Origin: Aedes albopictus
Lineage: Eukaryota > Arthropoda > Insecta > Diptera > Culicidae
Assembly (NCBI RefSeq): GCF_035046485.1
Contig: NC_085138.1
Span: 329,464,129 to 329,528,128 of the forward strand
DNA: 64,000 nt
Direction of reading: 5' to 3'
In this document: piece by piece, positions 12,301-23,196 of the stretch
How positions within the stretch are numbered: position 1 is the stretch's first letter
How the letters are laid out: every line of letters starts with the position of its first letter
Made by a program: the position numbers and the translations under genes
The notes under the pieces: model-generated
Databases searched by the model: none
The model's input: only the letters and a program-made list of their open reading frames with translations
What the model was told of the DNA's origin: nothing

Positions 12301-14157
12301 TTGAGGGTCTTGTTTCCCAGACTGAAAAAAATCCCGGGATTCGGGATTTTTATTTTCCAATTCCCGGGATTTCCCGGGATCCCGGGAAAAATCTAAATTT
12401 TCTAAAAAAAAAAAACGATGAAAAAGTTAATGGAACGATTTCTTAAGCACTTTTAATTAAATTCGATCAACTAATAACCATTATATTCGAAAGAAAATAC
12501 ATATTTCATAGACATTTGGTTGTGTGAGGGCAGTTGGAGACATTCAAAGGTATTTGAAAATTTTCAAATAAAGTTCATCTTCTTCCGCAGTAGGTTAACT
12601 CGGGCTATAGGTTAACTTCTGCCTTACTTATCCGAAGGAATTTTTTGACAGAACTTGATGATGTTTCTAGAGTAATCCCTTATAATTTACGCTGAGACGT
12701 GAATGAATTCTGTGTGAGAATTTTATGACGGAGTTAAAATGGCAGTGTTAGAATGGTGATTTGAACATTTCAAACGGCAATTTCATATGATATTATTTGT
12801 CCGCATTTTGTTTTTTTTTTTAAGAAAATGTGTGACTATTTCAATTATATGTGGATACACATTCATGTTAACATTTCAGAATTTCAATTACTTTTTTGGT
12901 GAAATACATTGCAGAAACTGTGGAAAAAATCCAGAATAATTTAAGACAGACCCTCTCAACAAACTTCTTGTTAAACTGATATGAATATCTTCAACAAAAA
13001 TCCTTATGAAAATCTTTCGAAAATTTATTTATGATTTCCATTTCAACATTTCTATCCCGAAAGTCCATTGATCTTTTTTTCGATTTGTTTGGCAAGATGA
13101 CAAGGTATTAAATTATATTCTTCGATTTTATTGTACAATTCGCTATATTTTTTTTTTGCAATTCGGTATCGCTCTTTTTTTCACCATAAATCATCACAGA
13201 AATTTCTGCAGAAGATCTAAAAACGGTATGCTGTTCCTTCTTGTAAATAAATTACCGATTTCTCTTAGAAATTTCGTAAATATTATCACTTGTATTATCT
13301 CTAGTGATTGTTGAAATGAGCTCCGCAGAAAATTTCGCCTGGACTAAGGAACTGTCTCAACGAATATCTTTACGAAATCGTCAACAAATATTTCAAAGAT
13401 TGTCAAAGTCCTGCAGAGGTTAGGGATTGTTTATCCGTTTTCTTTTGAAAATTCTGCGAATTTTCCTCATAATTTAAACGTAAATGTGCAAGCAATTGAT
13501 CAGGGCTGTTGAATATTATATAACAACACAGTATTCTTAAGGGATGACTCCAGAAACATCTAAAAATATTTGCAACAGTTTACATATTTCACATATTGTA
13601 AAAATGTTGAACATTGCCATAAATTCCAAGAATACTTCCAGAACAATCTAGCTTAAAATAAATCATTTTATTTCACATTCCGATATTCTGTCTGTTGATT
13701 CAGTTTTATTATAATTGTAATGTAACGCCACATAAATGAAAAATGGAAAGGCAGTAATAAATTGAAAAATGTAAAATCAATGTAAAAACAAAAGATTTCG
13801 ACTCAGTTATGCCCATGTGGCGCCCGAGCCTTCCAAATAAACGAATAAGTAAAAAAAATGAAAAATAAATGACATAAATTCAGCCAAAATATATTTGGTT
13901 GAATTAGTTGGACTTTCATCTAAACTTGATTTAAGTAGAAAAAAACTATACCTGACAGATAGCATAGAATTGGATGGAAAAAAGGAAACATTGACAAAAA
14001 GAAGATTTCAAAGTGAAAAGATTTGTTTTAGTATTGCCATTTTTTTATTTTCGGGAAATCCCGGGAATTTCAGAAAAATATCCCGGGATTCGGGATTTTT
14101 CAGATCCCGGGATATCCCGGGATTTTTGTCCCGGGAAATCCCGGGCAAGACCCTCTA
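12301..14157. mobile_element. hAT-like non-autonomous element with CCCGGG subterminal arrays
   Basis: Ends TTGAGGGTCTTG and CAAGACCCTCTA (reverse TAGAGGGTCTTG) are flanked by the 8-base repeat TCCAGGAT (12293-12300, 14158-14165). An 8-bp duplication and TAGRG-type ends fit hAT. Inside each end lie clusters of TCCCGGGATT motifs (12331-12390, 14054-14145), like the subterminal transposase-binding repeats of hAT elements. The 1.6-kb AT-rich centre has no transposase. The host array itself contains many 'tccaggatt' strings, so the duplication could be partly coincidental. Confidence 0.7.
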
Positions 14158-14890
14158 TCCAGGATTCATGCTGGGGTTTCTCCCGGGCCTCCGTTAGACT
14201 TCCTTCGGGGATTCCTCCTATGATTACTTCACTGATTGCTACTGGGAATCCTTTGAACACTTTTCCCGGGGTTCCTTCCGGGTTCTTTCACGAACTATTC
14301 CAGAGTTGCATCAGAGATATTTCCAGGACCCATCAAGAAGGATTTTCACCCCGATTATTTATCATTGATACCTCCCGAGATTTCGTTATTTATTTTTACT
14401 GGGTTTCATAGAGGGATTCTTTCAAGCAATTTCCTAACAATTTTATCAAAAGTTTATTCTTTCTTAATTGATTTCTTTGTAGGTTTTTCCTGGAATTCTA
14501 TCCTGGAACTATTCATTGATCTTTCCTGGGTTTTCTTTAGGAAGGATCTTCTCCTAAGATTTCTTCGTGGATTTTTTGGAAGTTCTGTCAATGATTTATC
14601 CACGAACTCTTTCTGGATTTCAGTTAACAATTGCTTCCGGAACTCCTTCATTGATCCTTTCGAATTTCCTTCAGGAGTATTCCCCTAGATTCTATCAGGC
14701 ATTCCTATCGGTATTCCTCCATTGATTTCACCCAAGATTTCTCTAGAAATTTCTTCCTGGATTTTTCCCAAGGCTGCATCAAGGACACCTCCGCCATTCT
14801 TCCTAGGTTTTCTCCCAAAATTCATTCAGATACTTCTCTTGGGCTTCCTTTCTATATATTCCCCTAGGGGTATCTTTCGAAATGTCTTAA
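14158..14890. repeat. GGAATTCC-type array, segment
   Basis: Continuation of the degenerate 'ttcctccaggattcc' repeat, interrupted upstream by the hAT-like element and downstream by MITEs. Confidence 0.65.
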
Positions 14891-14894
14891 TAGA

Positions 14895-15541
14895 TTACAC
14901 AGAAAAAAAAAATCATGTAAAATACAGCGAAAAATCATGCACATAAAGTTAATGCTAGAGTTAGTGCATATTTACAAGAGATATCATGTAAAATTACGTG
15001 ACGTTCGTGTAAATTTCCGCTAATAGTCGCGTAACCGGTTGGAGTCCATGATAGTTTACGCAATGGTTGGCGGAAATTTACACGATGGTAATGTAATTTT
15101 ACATTATATCTCATGTAAAAGTGCACTAACTCTAGCATTCCTTTTATGTGCATGATTTCTCGCTGAATTTTAATTGGGTTTTTAAATTTTGAAAAATGTT
15201 TCGATTTTTTGATTTTATACGAAAGAGCACCTTTTTCTGAGCCACTATGATTTTTTTCAGATTTTTAGAACTTTATTTTGGCACCTTAAATCTATTTCAA
15301 AGAGATTTTTAGAAATTACCTTTTGACAGCTGGGCAACTGTTTGACAGCTCCGTCCAGTACAAACTGCGACGAGGGGTGATTCGACAAATCGCTCCCATA
15401 CAAACTTCAAATTGATTTTTAAATAGGTTCCCGACCACCAAAATTCATGAAAATTTGGATTTCGGCTCATTTTGACATGCAGATTCAGAATATCGAATTA
15501 TCTCAACACCGTTAAAGAAGCCAATTACATATGTTTTCTGT
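14895..15541. mobile_element. Nested MITEs: TACACAGAAAA ends, palindrome, TAATTGGGTT copy 2
   Basis: Outer ends TACACAGAAAA (about 14896) and TTTTCTGTGTA (ending about 15541) look like a TA-type MITE. Within it, 14918-15025 and 15069-15173 are inverted arms (GCTAGAGTTAGTGCA and GTGTAAATTTCCGC shared). At 15171-15527 lies a second, diverged copy of the TAATTGGGTT family found at 8673-9006. No coding sequence. Confidence 0.55.
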
Positions 15542-16080
15542 GTACTTTCTGGATTCTTCCAAGGATTTTTCCCGACATTTCTACAATAATTTTCTTGGGA
15601 TTGTTCCAGGGATTTCTTTGAAAATTTCTTCAGGAATTTCACCTGAGATTCTTTAAGTGGTTTCTTCACTCCTGGGATTTTTCAGGGTTTTTTTTAGGAT
15701 ATTCAAACGGACTTTTTTGAGGGTCTGTGAGGGATTATTTTTAGATTAGGGATTCCTTCAGAGACTTCTTATAAGCTTCTTCCAAGGATTCCATGCGGGA
15801 TTCCCTTAGGAACTATTCTCAAGATTCATTATTTGTTCCTCTCAGAAGTATTTCAAAGATTCTTTCCGGAATTTCTTAAGGCAGTTCTCCCGGGTTTGCA
15901 TCATTTGTTCATTCACTGCATTTTTTTTTCTGGGATTCCATTTTAGATTTCTCACGGTTTTTTTTTCTTCAATATTCTTTCAGGTATTCCTTCCGTTGAA
16001 TAATTTAGGGATTCCTTCAGAGATGTTTTAATTGATTCTTCACGGATTTACATTTGTGATTCCTCCCAAAATATTTTCAG
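15542..16080. repeat. GGAATTCC-type array, segment
   Basis: Further degenerate 'ggattccttcagg' repeat with poly-T interruptions. No gene. Confidence 0.6.
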
Positions 16081-16180
16081 GTAGGGGTGGCATTACGCAC
16101 AGTGCAGCTCGTTTCACTTATTATTCCACGGTGCAACGAACCAGTATGGGAACGTATTCTACAATGGCAGGAATGTGGAG

Positions 16181-16310
16181 CAGACCTGGTGTTATGGTTA
16201 AAGCACGTGACTATCACACCGAGGACCTGGGATCGAATCCCACTCCCGACAAACTCACGAAAATGTGAGTTCTTCCTATGGAAGGGAAGTAAAGCGTGAT
16301 TCCCGAGTTG
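16181..16310 (+). mobile_element. tRNA-derived SINE, family A, copy 2
   Basis: Nearly the same head (ACCTGGTGTTATGGTTAAAG; B box GGATCGAATCC) and body (AAATGTGAGTTCTTCCTA) as the copy at 10788. It ends in a short tandem of 'aaaggctgaaattac' units at about 16325-16400, which may be a separate microsatellite. Confidence 0.75.
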
Positions 16311-16471
16311 GGGGGTAACGTACAAAAGGCTGAAATAACAACAAGTTCAAACACGAAAGGCTGAAATTACAAAAGGCTGAAGTAACATTAGGCTGATATA
16401 GTGATTCGCCTTGTTTTTAAATGCACCTGCCCAAAGACTTACCTCAACACAAACAACTCAAACAAACAGAC

Positions 16472-16730
16472 TTCTTCTTCTTCTGTATGGGTTTGCGTTC
16501 CCACTGGAACTTGGCCTGTCTCTCTCCAACTTAGTGTTCTTTGAGCACTTCCACAGTTATTAATTGGAGGGCTTTCTTTGCCAGCCATTGCATGAATTAG
16601 TATACTGTGAGGCAAGCACAATGATACACTATGCCCAGGGAGTCGAGAAAATTTACCCGACCGGGACGGGATTCGAACCCGCCGTCTCCGGATTGGCGAT
16701 CCATAGCCTTAACCACTAGGCTAACTGGAG
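16472..16730 (-). mobile_element. SINE with Feilai-like body and a different tRNA head
   Basis: Flanked by the 10-base duplication ACAAACAGAC (16462-16471, 16731-16740). On the minus strand the head reads AGTTAGCCTAGTGGTTAAGG with B box GGTTCGAATCC. The body (CCCTGGGCATAG-GTATC, AATAACTGTGGAAGTGCT) matches the SINE at 20143, and the tail is a GAA repeat. Pol III boxes are intact by eye. Confidence 0.82.
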
Positions 16731-16740
16731 ACAAACAGAC

Positions 16741-17244
16741 GTATCACTCTGAATGGGAATAATTACATACATACACTAGTTTTACGCTCTCCTTGAACAT
16801 TTTCTTGTTAATCAATTACCCAGCCGTGGCACTCGCATTGGTTTTGCTTGAGCTTGACGTTTGACCACCCTACCGTGCCCTAGTTCATGGTTGGCCAAAT
16901 TAACCCATTTTGAGGGAACATGCTTTAGATACTTCGTTCTGTATCGGAAGTTTTATGACTGGTCCTAATCCTATGCATTTCAGAATTTCTCAAAAGAATA
17001 GCATATATTTTAAAGAAGGGAAATTCTCTGATGATATTGTTAGTAGCCGTAATGAAAACAATCACCAAAACAATATGACTCGAAAAAACAGCTCATGTTT
17101 AAAGAAGGAAAAATTAATTATGGTAATATTATCAGTATCTTTTTGTGTTCGTTGGTATGCATCATCATGAAGAGGCTCACTAAGCTCAGGTTCAAAACTA
17201 GCTGTAACTAAGGGCTACGCGTTCGGGTCCAGAACTTTTCATTA
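16741..17244. other. No feature recognised
   Basis: AT-rich sequence without ORF, inverted repeat or RNA signature that I can support. Confidence 0.4.
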
Positions 17245-17900
17245 TATTGGGCAACAACTTTCTTGGCTCCCTTTTCAGGAAGTTTCAGAGGAGTTTCGAT
17301 GGGTTCCGGAGGCGTTACGCTGACGTTTCGGGGGGGGTTCAGAGTGTCTCGGGTGCCATACATGGGTTTCATGTAGATTTTAGAGGAGTTTCGATGGGTT
17401 CCGGAGGTATTTCAGGAAGTTTCAGATGACTTTTAGAGTCATCATCACAATATCTTTTGAAACGCCCCTAAAATGCCATTTAAAAAATACACGGACACGT
17501 TTAGTACTTCCAGTGAGCTATTCGCTCTTTGAAGGAAGCATGACACTAGGCAACGGACTAGCATGCAACACCCAGTGGCACAGCCGAAAACTTTTCCTGA
17601 TAGCTGCGGCGGGAATCGAACTCGCGCTCCTAGCACGATGCAACCAAATGCTTGGCACTAGCCACACGACCACGAAGCCACAAAGGATTTAAGTAGTTTC
17701 TTGAAACCTCTTGACCCTGACCTGACATTTTTATTATGCGGTTTAATTGGCAATTATCGGTGAATTGCCGATAATTGCCAATAAAACCGCATAATAATCG
17801 TTCACGGTGATCAACCCCGGTCAGAACCTGACCTGAAATGCCCCGAAACACCACTGAAACCTCCATAATACCATTGAAACGCCCTTGAAGTCATAATACT
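17245..17900. repeat. Degenerate 'cctgaaacgcccctgaaat' repeat with a SINE and a hairpin
   Basis: Loose units of 'gaggagtttcgatgggttccgg' and 'gaaacgcccctgaaa' recur here and again at 20030-20140 and 20440-20740. A minus-strand tRNA-derived SINE lies at about 17480-17690 (B box GAGTTCGATTCCCGC). At about 17730-17797 two 31-base inverted arms (TTATGCGGTTT-ATTGGCAA) make a near-perfect hairpin. Confidence 0.55.
17480..17690 (-). mobile_element. tRNA-derived SINE with a third head type
   Basis: The minus-strand head reads GTGGCTTCGTGGTCGTGTGG, then GCGAGTTCGATTCCCGCCGC (B box GTTCGATTCCC). The body runs through TCGGCTGTGCCACTGGGTGT and AAGAGCGAATAGCTC. I could not identify a clean target duplication. 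Confidence 0.6.
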
Positions 17901-20033
17901 AAAAACCCAGATTAATCCACCTAATGGTGATAGCGCCTTTCTCGTTGAATATGTACTCATGATCTTTTCGTCGACGTTAGCCGAAATTATCCTGAAGCCT
18001 GAGAACACGTTATATAGAAATGCAACATTTTTAACAGACTTGGGAAACTTATTGATGACACACATTTCGATGTTACGTTCAACGACAAAACAGAGCTGAC
18101 AAATATCAGACCTCTTAGTTAACTACTTGACTACCTTAACTTTATTCAAAATCGCAGATCATTTATATTTTCGACCAAGTTTTTTTCAGCATACTGTAGG
18201 CTATATTTTTATTATTCTTGGTTACACGATTATAAGAAAAATGCAGAAAAGGGAAATATTCCTTTCAAATTTCAATCGCAATGAAAAGAGCGAGGACTCA
18301 AGCAGCCGCACCCAAATTGTGAGCAGTACCGTTTCGGATCACTATCGGTGATTTTCTAATGTGATCTGAGCTTATTTCTTGCTAATCCTAAGTTTTTCAA
18401 AAAGTCGTGATTTTATGTAACGCATGCATGATTTTGCTTCACTTCTCTATTTAATTACTTCTGGTGGAACACTCGCAACCGATTCCGGAACACTATTATA
18501 CTAGCCTTAGATGTGGCGTGCGACTATTTTCTTGCTGACCGTTCATCAGATTATCAAAAAGCCGCTATGGTTAGGTTCCCTTCTATATTTTACCACTTCT
18601 GGCGGGACACTCGTTACCAGTTCTGGAAGATTTTTTCTGGCCAGCTGTTCAGTGGGCTATTGAAAAAGCCTTCATTTGATGTGTCACATGCATAGGTTCG
18701 GATTTTTTATATTTGACCACTTACGACGGAACACCCAAAATCGGTTCCCGGAATCGATCTATTATCCCAAATATGGTCTGAGACTATTTTCTTTCTAACC
18801 GTTCATCAGGTAATCTAATAAACCATTTGATGTATCGCATGTTTTTGGTTTTCTTGTACATTTGACCATTTCTGGCGGAACACTCGGATTCGGTTCCGTA
18901 ACACATTGATATGGTCTGTGACTGATTTCTGGCTAACTGTTAATTATCTTAAATTAGATCCCTAATGTAGTATTAGCCTACTTCCTTGATTACTGATCAT
19001 AAGGTTAATGAAAACCCGTGATTTGATGTGTCGCATTCATGAGTTTAGTACACTTCTACATGTGGCCACTTCCGGAGGGAAACAAGGAACCGGTCCCGGA
19101 ACACTACCGGTTCAGATATGGTCTGAAACTGTTTTCTTGCTAACCGTTTATCAGGTTATCAAAAAAGTCGTTCTTTGATGTGTCGCATGCATGGCTTTGG
19201 TTCACTTTTATATTTGGCCACTTCCGGCGGGCTACCCGGAATTGATTCCGGAATACTACCGACAGACCCCAATGTGGTCTGATCTAATTTACTTAATAAC
19301 TGGTCATCAGGTTATTGGAAAGCTGTGATTTGATGTGTCGCATGCTTAGGTTTGGGTCACTTTTATATTTGGCCACTTCCGGCGAAACACCCGGAACCGG
19401 TTCCGGAACACTACCGGTTCAGATATGGTCCTAGACTATTTTCTTACCAACCGTTAATTAGGTTATCAAAAAAGCTGCATTTCGATGTGTCGCATGCATG
19501 GATTTGGTTTACTATAATATTTTGACCACTTCCGGCGGGACATCCGGAACCGGTTCCGGAACACTACTAGTTCAGATATGGTCTAAGACTATTTTCTTGG
19601 AAACCGTTCATCAAGTTATCGAAAATCCCGCAGTTTGATGTGTCGTATGTATGGGTTTGGTGCATTTTTGTGTCGGGCCCCTTCCAGGGGTACCAGTCCG
19701 GAACACCTAAATGGCCATAACTCCGGAACGGCTGGACCGATCCGAACCATTTTCAATAGGAAACAATGGGACCAGATTCCGCGTCGAATGAACCGTCGGT
19801 CATTAAAATCGGTTGAGGTTTACTGCCAAAAAGTGATGTGAGTTTTTTTGTCCACACACATACACACATACACACACACACATACACACATACATACACA
19901 CAGACATCACCTCAATTCGTCGAGCTGAGTCGATTGGTATATGTGACTCGACCCTCCGAGCTTTCTATCAAAAAGTCATTTTTGGAGTGAACATATAGCC
20001 TTTCCAGTACACTTAGTGTACGAGAAAGGCAAA
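17900..20033 (+). repeat. Element built of about nine 150-bp tandem units
   Basis: From about 18365 to 19660 a roughly 150-base unit recurs. Landmarks are 'gactattttcttgctaaccgttcatcaggttatc', 'gatgtgtcgcatgcatgg', 'tggccacttccggcggga' and 'ccggaacactaccggttcagatatggtc'. The array is followed by a single-copy block (CCGGAACGGCTGGACCGATC, then CA/CATA repeats) ending in 'gtacacttagtgtacgagaaaggc'. GCGCCTTTCTCG near 17928 and CGAGAAAGGC near 20020 may be its ends. A truncated copy of the terminal block lies at 43925-44213. Confidence 0.65.
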
Positions 20034-20142
20034 AAACCTTTTGGACGTTCCAGAAACCTCCTGAACGCAACTTAAATCACCTTGAAACACCCCTGAAATG
20101 TTTTCAAACGCCCCTAAAATTATTCCTAGAGGCACCCTTAAA

Positions 20143-20428
20143 GGGCCCATATAGCCGAGGCGGTAAACTCACGGGTATTCAGCACGACCATGCTGAGGGT
20201 GACGGGTTCGATTCCCGATCGGTCCAGGATCTTTTCGTAAAGGAAATTTTCTTGACTTCCTTGGGCATAGAGTATCTTCGTGCCTGCCACACGATACACA
20301 CATGCAAAATGGTCATTGGCAGAGGAAGCTCTCTGTTAATAACTGTGGAAGTGCTTATAGAACATTAGGCTGAGAAGCAGGCTTTGTCCCAGTGAGGACG
20401 TTACGCCAAGAAGAGAGAGAGAGAGAGA
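20143..20428 (+). mobile_element. Feilai-like tRNA-derived SINE
   Basis: Exact 12-base duplication GGCACCCTTAAA at 20131-20142 and 20429-20440. The head is GGGCCCATATAGCCGAGGCG with B box GGGTTCGATTCCC. The body includes TTGGGCATAGAGTATCTTCG and TTAATAACTGTGGAAGTGCT, and the tail is (GA)n. I recognise this as the Aedes Feilai type from memory, so the name is tentative while the SINE structure is directly visible. Confidence 0.88.
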
Positions 20429-20439
20429 GGCACCCTTAA

Positions 20440-20790
20440 AACCCCCAGAAAATCTCTGAGATTACTCTGTAATGTCTTGAAACACCATTCAAACCCCGTG
20501 TAATACTCTTGAGACCCGCTGAATTGCCCTTGAAGCCTCTTGAAACCGGTCTGAAACTCCTTTAATACTATTGAAATGCTCATGAATTCCCCGTAATGGG
20601 ACTACGGAAAACGCCTACATAACATGACAGACAGGCTCTTGAAATCTCCTGAAACATCAACCCTCTGGAACGCCCCTGAAGTCCCTTGGCCTTTCTGGAA
20701 ACCTTCTGGAAATCCCCTTATCCCCACCTAAAATGCCCAGGAGCATTATTTCCCTCTTTATATGCCTTTTTTAATTTGTGTAAACTTTTA
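20440..20790. repeat. Degenerate 'cttgaaacgccc' repeat
   Basis: Loose units such as 'cttgaaacaccattcaaa' and 'cccttgaagcctcttgaaac' run to about 20740. No gene. Confidence 0.5.
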
Positions 20791-20892
20791 ATGTAGGTAT
20801 GCGCCATGTGCGTAAAAAGAGGTTCCAGTGTATTGGTAACAAAAGATAACTTACGGTACGGAAAGATGATGGAAGACCATCAACCTATTGGC

Positions 20893-21041
20893 ATCACAGG
20901 GGATTTTTTTTTCGGCTTTCAGTCTATCAAGCGATTAAAACGAAAGTATCTTTCTTACGCCCGACGTTTCAATGGGTTTTACCATCTTTTTCAAGGGTTC
21001 TGTAAAGCCGAAAAAAAGAAAAGAAAAAAAAATATCCCCTG
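20893..21041. mobile_element. Short inverted-repeat insertion with a Penelope-type motif
   Basis: Ends CACAGGGGAT and ATCCCCTGTG bound 149 bases, and inner arms TTTTTCGGCTTT / AAAGCCGAAAAA extend the pairing. 'acctattggcatc' occurs at 20882-20894 and again at 21069-21081. The centre has CCCGACGTTTC followed by CTTTTTCAAGGG, the motif also seen at the Penelope-like copies (35975, 49849). Confidence 0.5.
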
Positions 21042-21068
21042 TGAATTCGAAACAGTCGATAGCATCCA

Positions 21069-21229
21069 CGTACCTATTGGCATCCTCATCGGGGAGAATT
21101 AAGAGTGCTTCGAAATGTGTGGCATAAGGGGCACACGGAGGACTGCCAGGTCGACCTTGATGGTCAACGTGCATGGGACAGTTTCATTAAAGGAAGAATG
21201 ATTTCGAGGGTAGATAGTTGGGTAAAGAG
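21069..21229 (+). pseudogene. LINE C-terminal ORF, part before the insertion
   Basis: Reads PIGILIGEN, then (after a stop and frameshift) RGTRRTAR and RAWDSFIKGRMISRVDSWVK. This is the segment between the RT thumb and the CCHC-like tail in R1-group proteins. At 21230 it is cut by the inverted-repeat element. Confidence 0.7.
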
Positions 21230-22011
21230 TAGGTTGTCCCAAAAATTGCACATGGTCAAAAAGCTTGGGGGCTCACCCTGCAAATGATAGCTAAGGGTGT
21301 TAGAAACAAACTTTTGTATGAAGGCAACTTTCAGAAATGACGTTTAGAGGTCGCCCCGGCGATATTTTTGAAAAATTGCCATTTTTCATAATAAATTTCA
21401 TACAAATATTTTTTACCGTACAAAAATTTGCAATACCCACTATTTGTATATTTTTTGCAGCTTGATATGGATCCAAACCACTTCGGAAAAATAATTAACG
21501 ACATGTTTTGCAGGTAACTTTTTGATACTGAATTTTTGAATTTACTAAAATTTGTTATTTTTTGATATACTGTGCCTTTTACCCATCATAAAACGTATCT
21601 GAACCTTATGCTAATTTAAAACAATTTCCATGAAAAGATCGGAAATTTTATGAGGAAAAACTTTGCCGAAGACAGCATGGCGTTTTTTCTATTCGTTTTA
21701 GAGTTATGCACAACTATTTGGTGAAATCTGAATTTTAAGGTATTTTTCTAAAAATTTCACATAAGAACTTCCCAAAAACACATACAAAGTAAAAAATCAC
21801 GTATGCTCAACAAGTTTTTGTCCTGATTGTGTTATGGAACTATGGTGACATCATTATCTCATTTTTATTTTTTGTTATTCAATCCCTTCACATAGAAATT
21901 AACTAGCAAAGATTCCTTAAAAAGCTAGCTCTCTTGACAAGCTTCGTACAGCCTACTGATTTTTCGAAGACGTATGAGTCCTGGACCAGTGAAACAGCCC
22001 AGGAAAGAATG

Positions 22012-22050
22012 CACAATGGTCCCAGGTCCGAATCTAGCTAGACAAAATTA
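22012..22050 (+). other. RSS-like left end of Transib
   Basis: Heptamer-like CACAATG (22012-22018), a spacer of exactly 23 bases (22019-22041), then nonamer-like ACAAAATTA (22042-22050), against the V(D)J consensus CACAGTG, 23 and ACAAAAACC. The right end (26656-26694) is the same read on the minus strand. The match is seen directly; its functional meaning follows from the known Transib-RAG relationship. Confidence 0.85.
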
Positions 22051-23196
22051 TTTACGGCGAAACTATTGATTTTAGCTATATGGTGTCTTTGGGAAAGTTT
22101 TTCCAAAATTTGTGTCCTATTTAGTCAATAAATTGAAATTAGGATGGTCCAAATGGTTTAAAAGATTTGTATATCAACTTTTTTGTTTTTCCGAATACAC
22201 CTATACAATGTTCTACAAAGTTTTAGAACAATTAATTTGAGGCAACTTTGCTGAAGAAACCAACCTCCTAACTATTACGTTTGACGAGTTATGATTTTTT
22301 GAAGCTTGGATGTTAGGGTGGACCTTAAAAAAATCAGTTTTTTGCTTATAACTTTTCATAGGGACATTTCTCGCAAAAACGTTGTTCCGAGCACTTTTAG
22401 ATCTTTTGATTTTACACTTTTTCTCTGAAGAGGGCAATGTTATATCTCTTGAAATAAGAAAGTTATGCAAGATTTTCTCTTAAAAAATCGTTTTTCTTAC
22501 ATGTAAATATTTCAGAATGACGAAAACCGATTTTCAATCTTTTAAATCCATTCAAAAGATCTCACTTTCATTGTTCGATGGTGAAAAAATGAAAGAAGTG
22601 TTTTTTGTTTAAAGCGCCTAATTAATTTTTGAAAATATGTCATTTTTCATCAAAAAATGGCCATAACTTCAAGAATATACAAAATACAGGTATGATATCT
22701 TCGGCAAAAAGGTGCGCAATTGAATGCTTTAAAATTGTCTAGAACTAAGTTTTTTTGAAGAATCAACACATAAAAACATATTTTAAAAAAATTGAATTTT
22801 TAACTAAAAAATGAACACTATCAACGTTTCAAAGAACCTTCTGTCAATGCTACCCTAATGAAAGGTTCCATACTTGTCTCTATATGTTGAATTTCTAAAA
22901 ACAGTCAACTTCAACAATGTACGAATTACGGGTATGATGTCTTCGGCAAAAACGTGCGCAATTGAATGCTTTAAAAATATCTAGAACAAAGTTTTTTTTT
23001 AAACCAACACATAAACATATATTTGAGAAAACAATGTTTGAATGACAATTAAACCCGATTAGAAAAGGAATGCTGATCAAAGTAGCCTAGATCAAAGTAG
23101 CCTAGTTCAAAGAAGCCTAGTCAGCAGAGCATGATTTTCTGCATGCATGCTGTTGAATTTTGGTTAGTGCGTAATCGTTCCACAGAAAAAAGCAAG

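Noticed and set aside
20806..21102. 98-codon plus-strand ORF
   Set aside because: Runs through a 149-bp inverted-repeat insertion and poly-A-like sequence before reaching LINE-derived codons; not a gene.
22213..22470. 85-codon ORF present in both Transib arms (also 26237-26431)
   Set aside because: It lies in the inverted repeats, is mirrored, and lacks any recognised motif; it shifts between arms.
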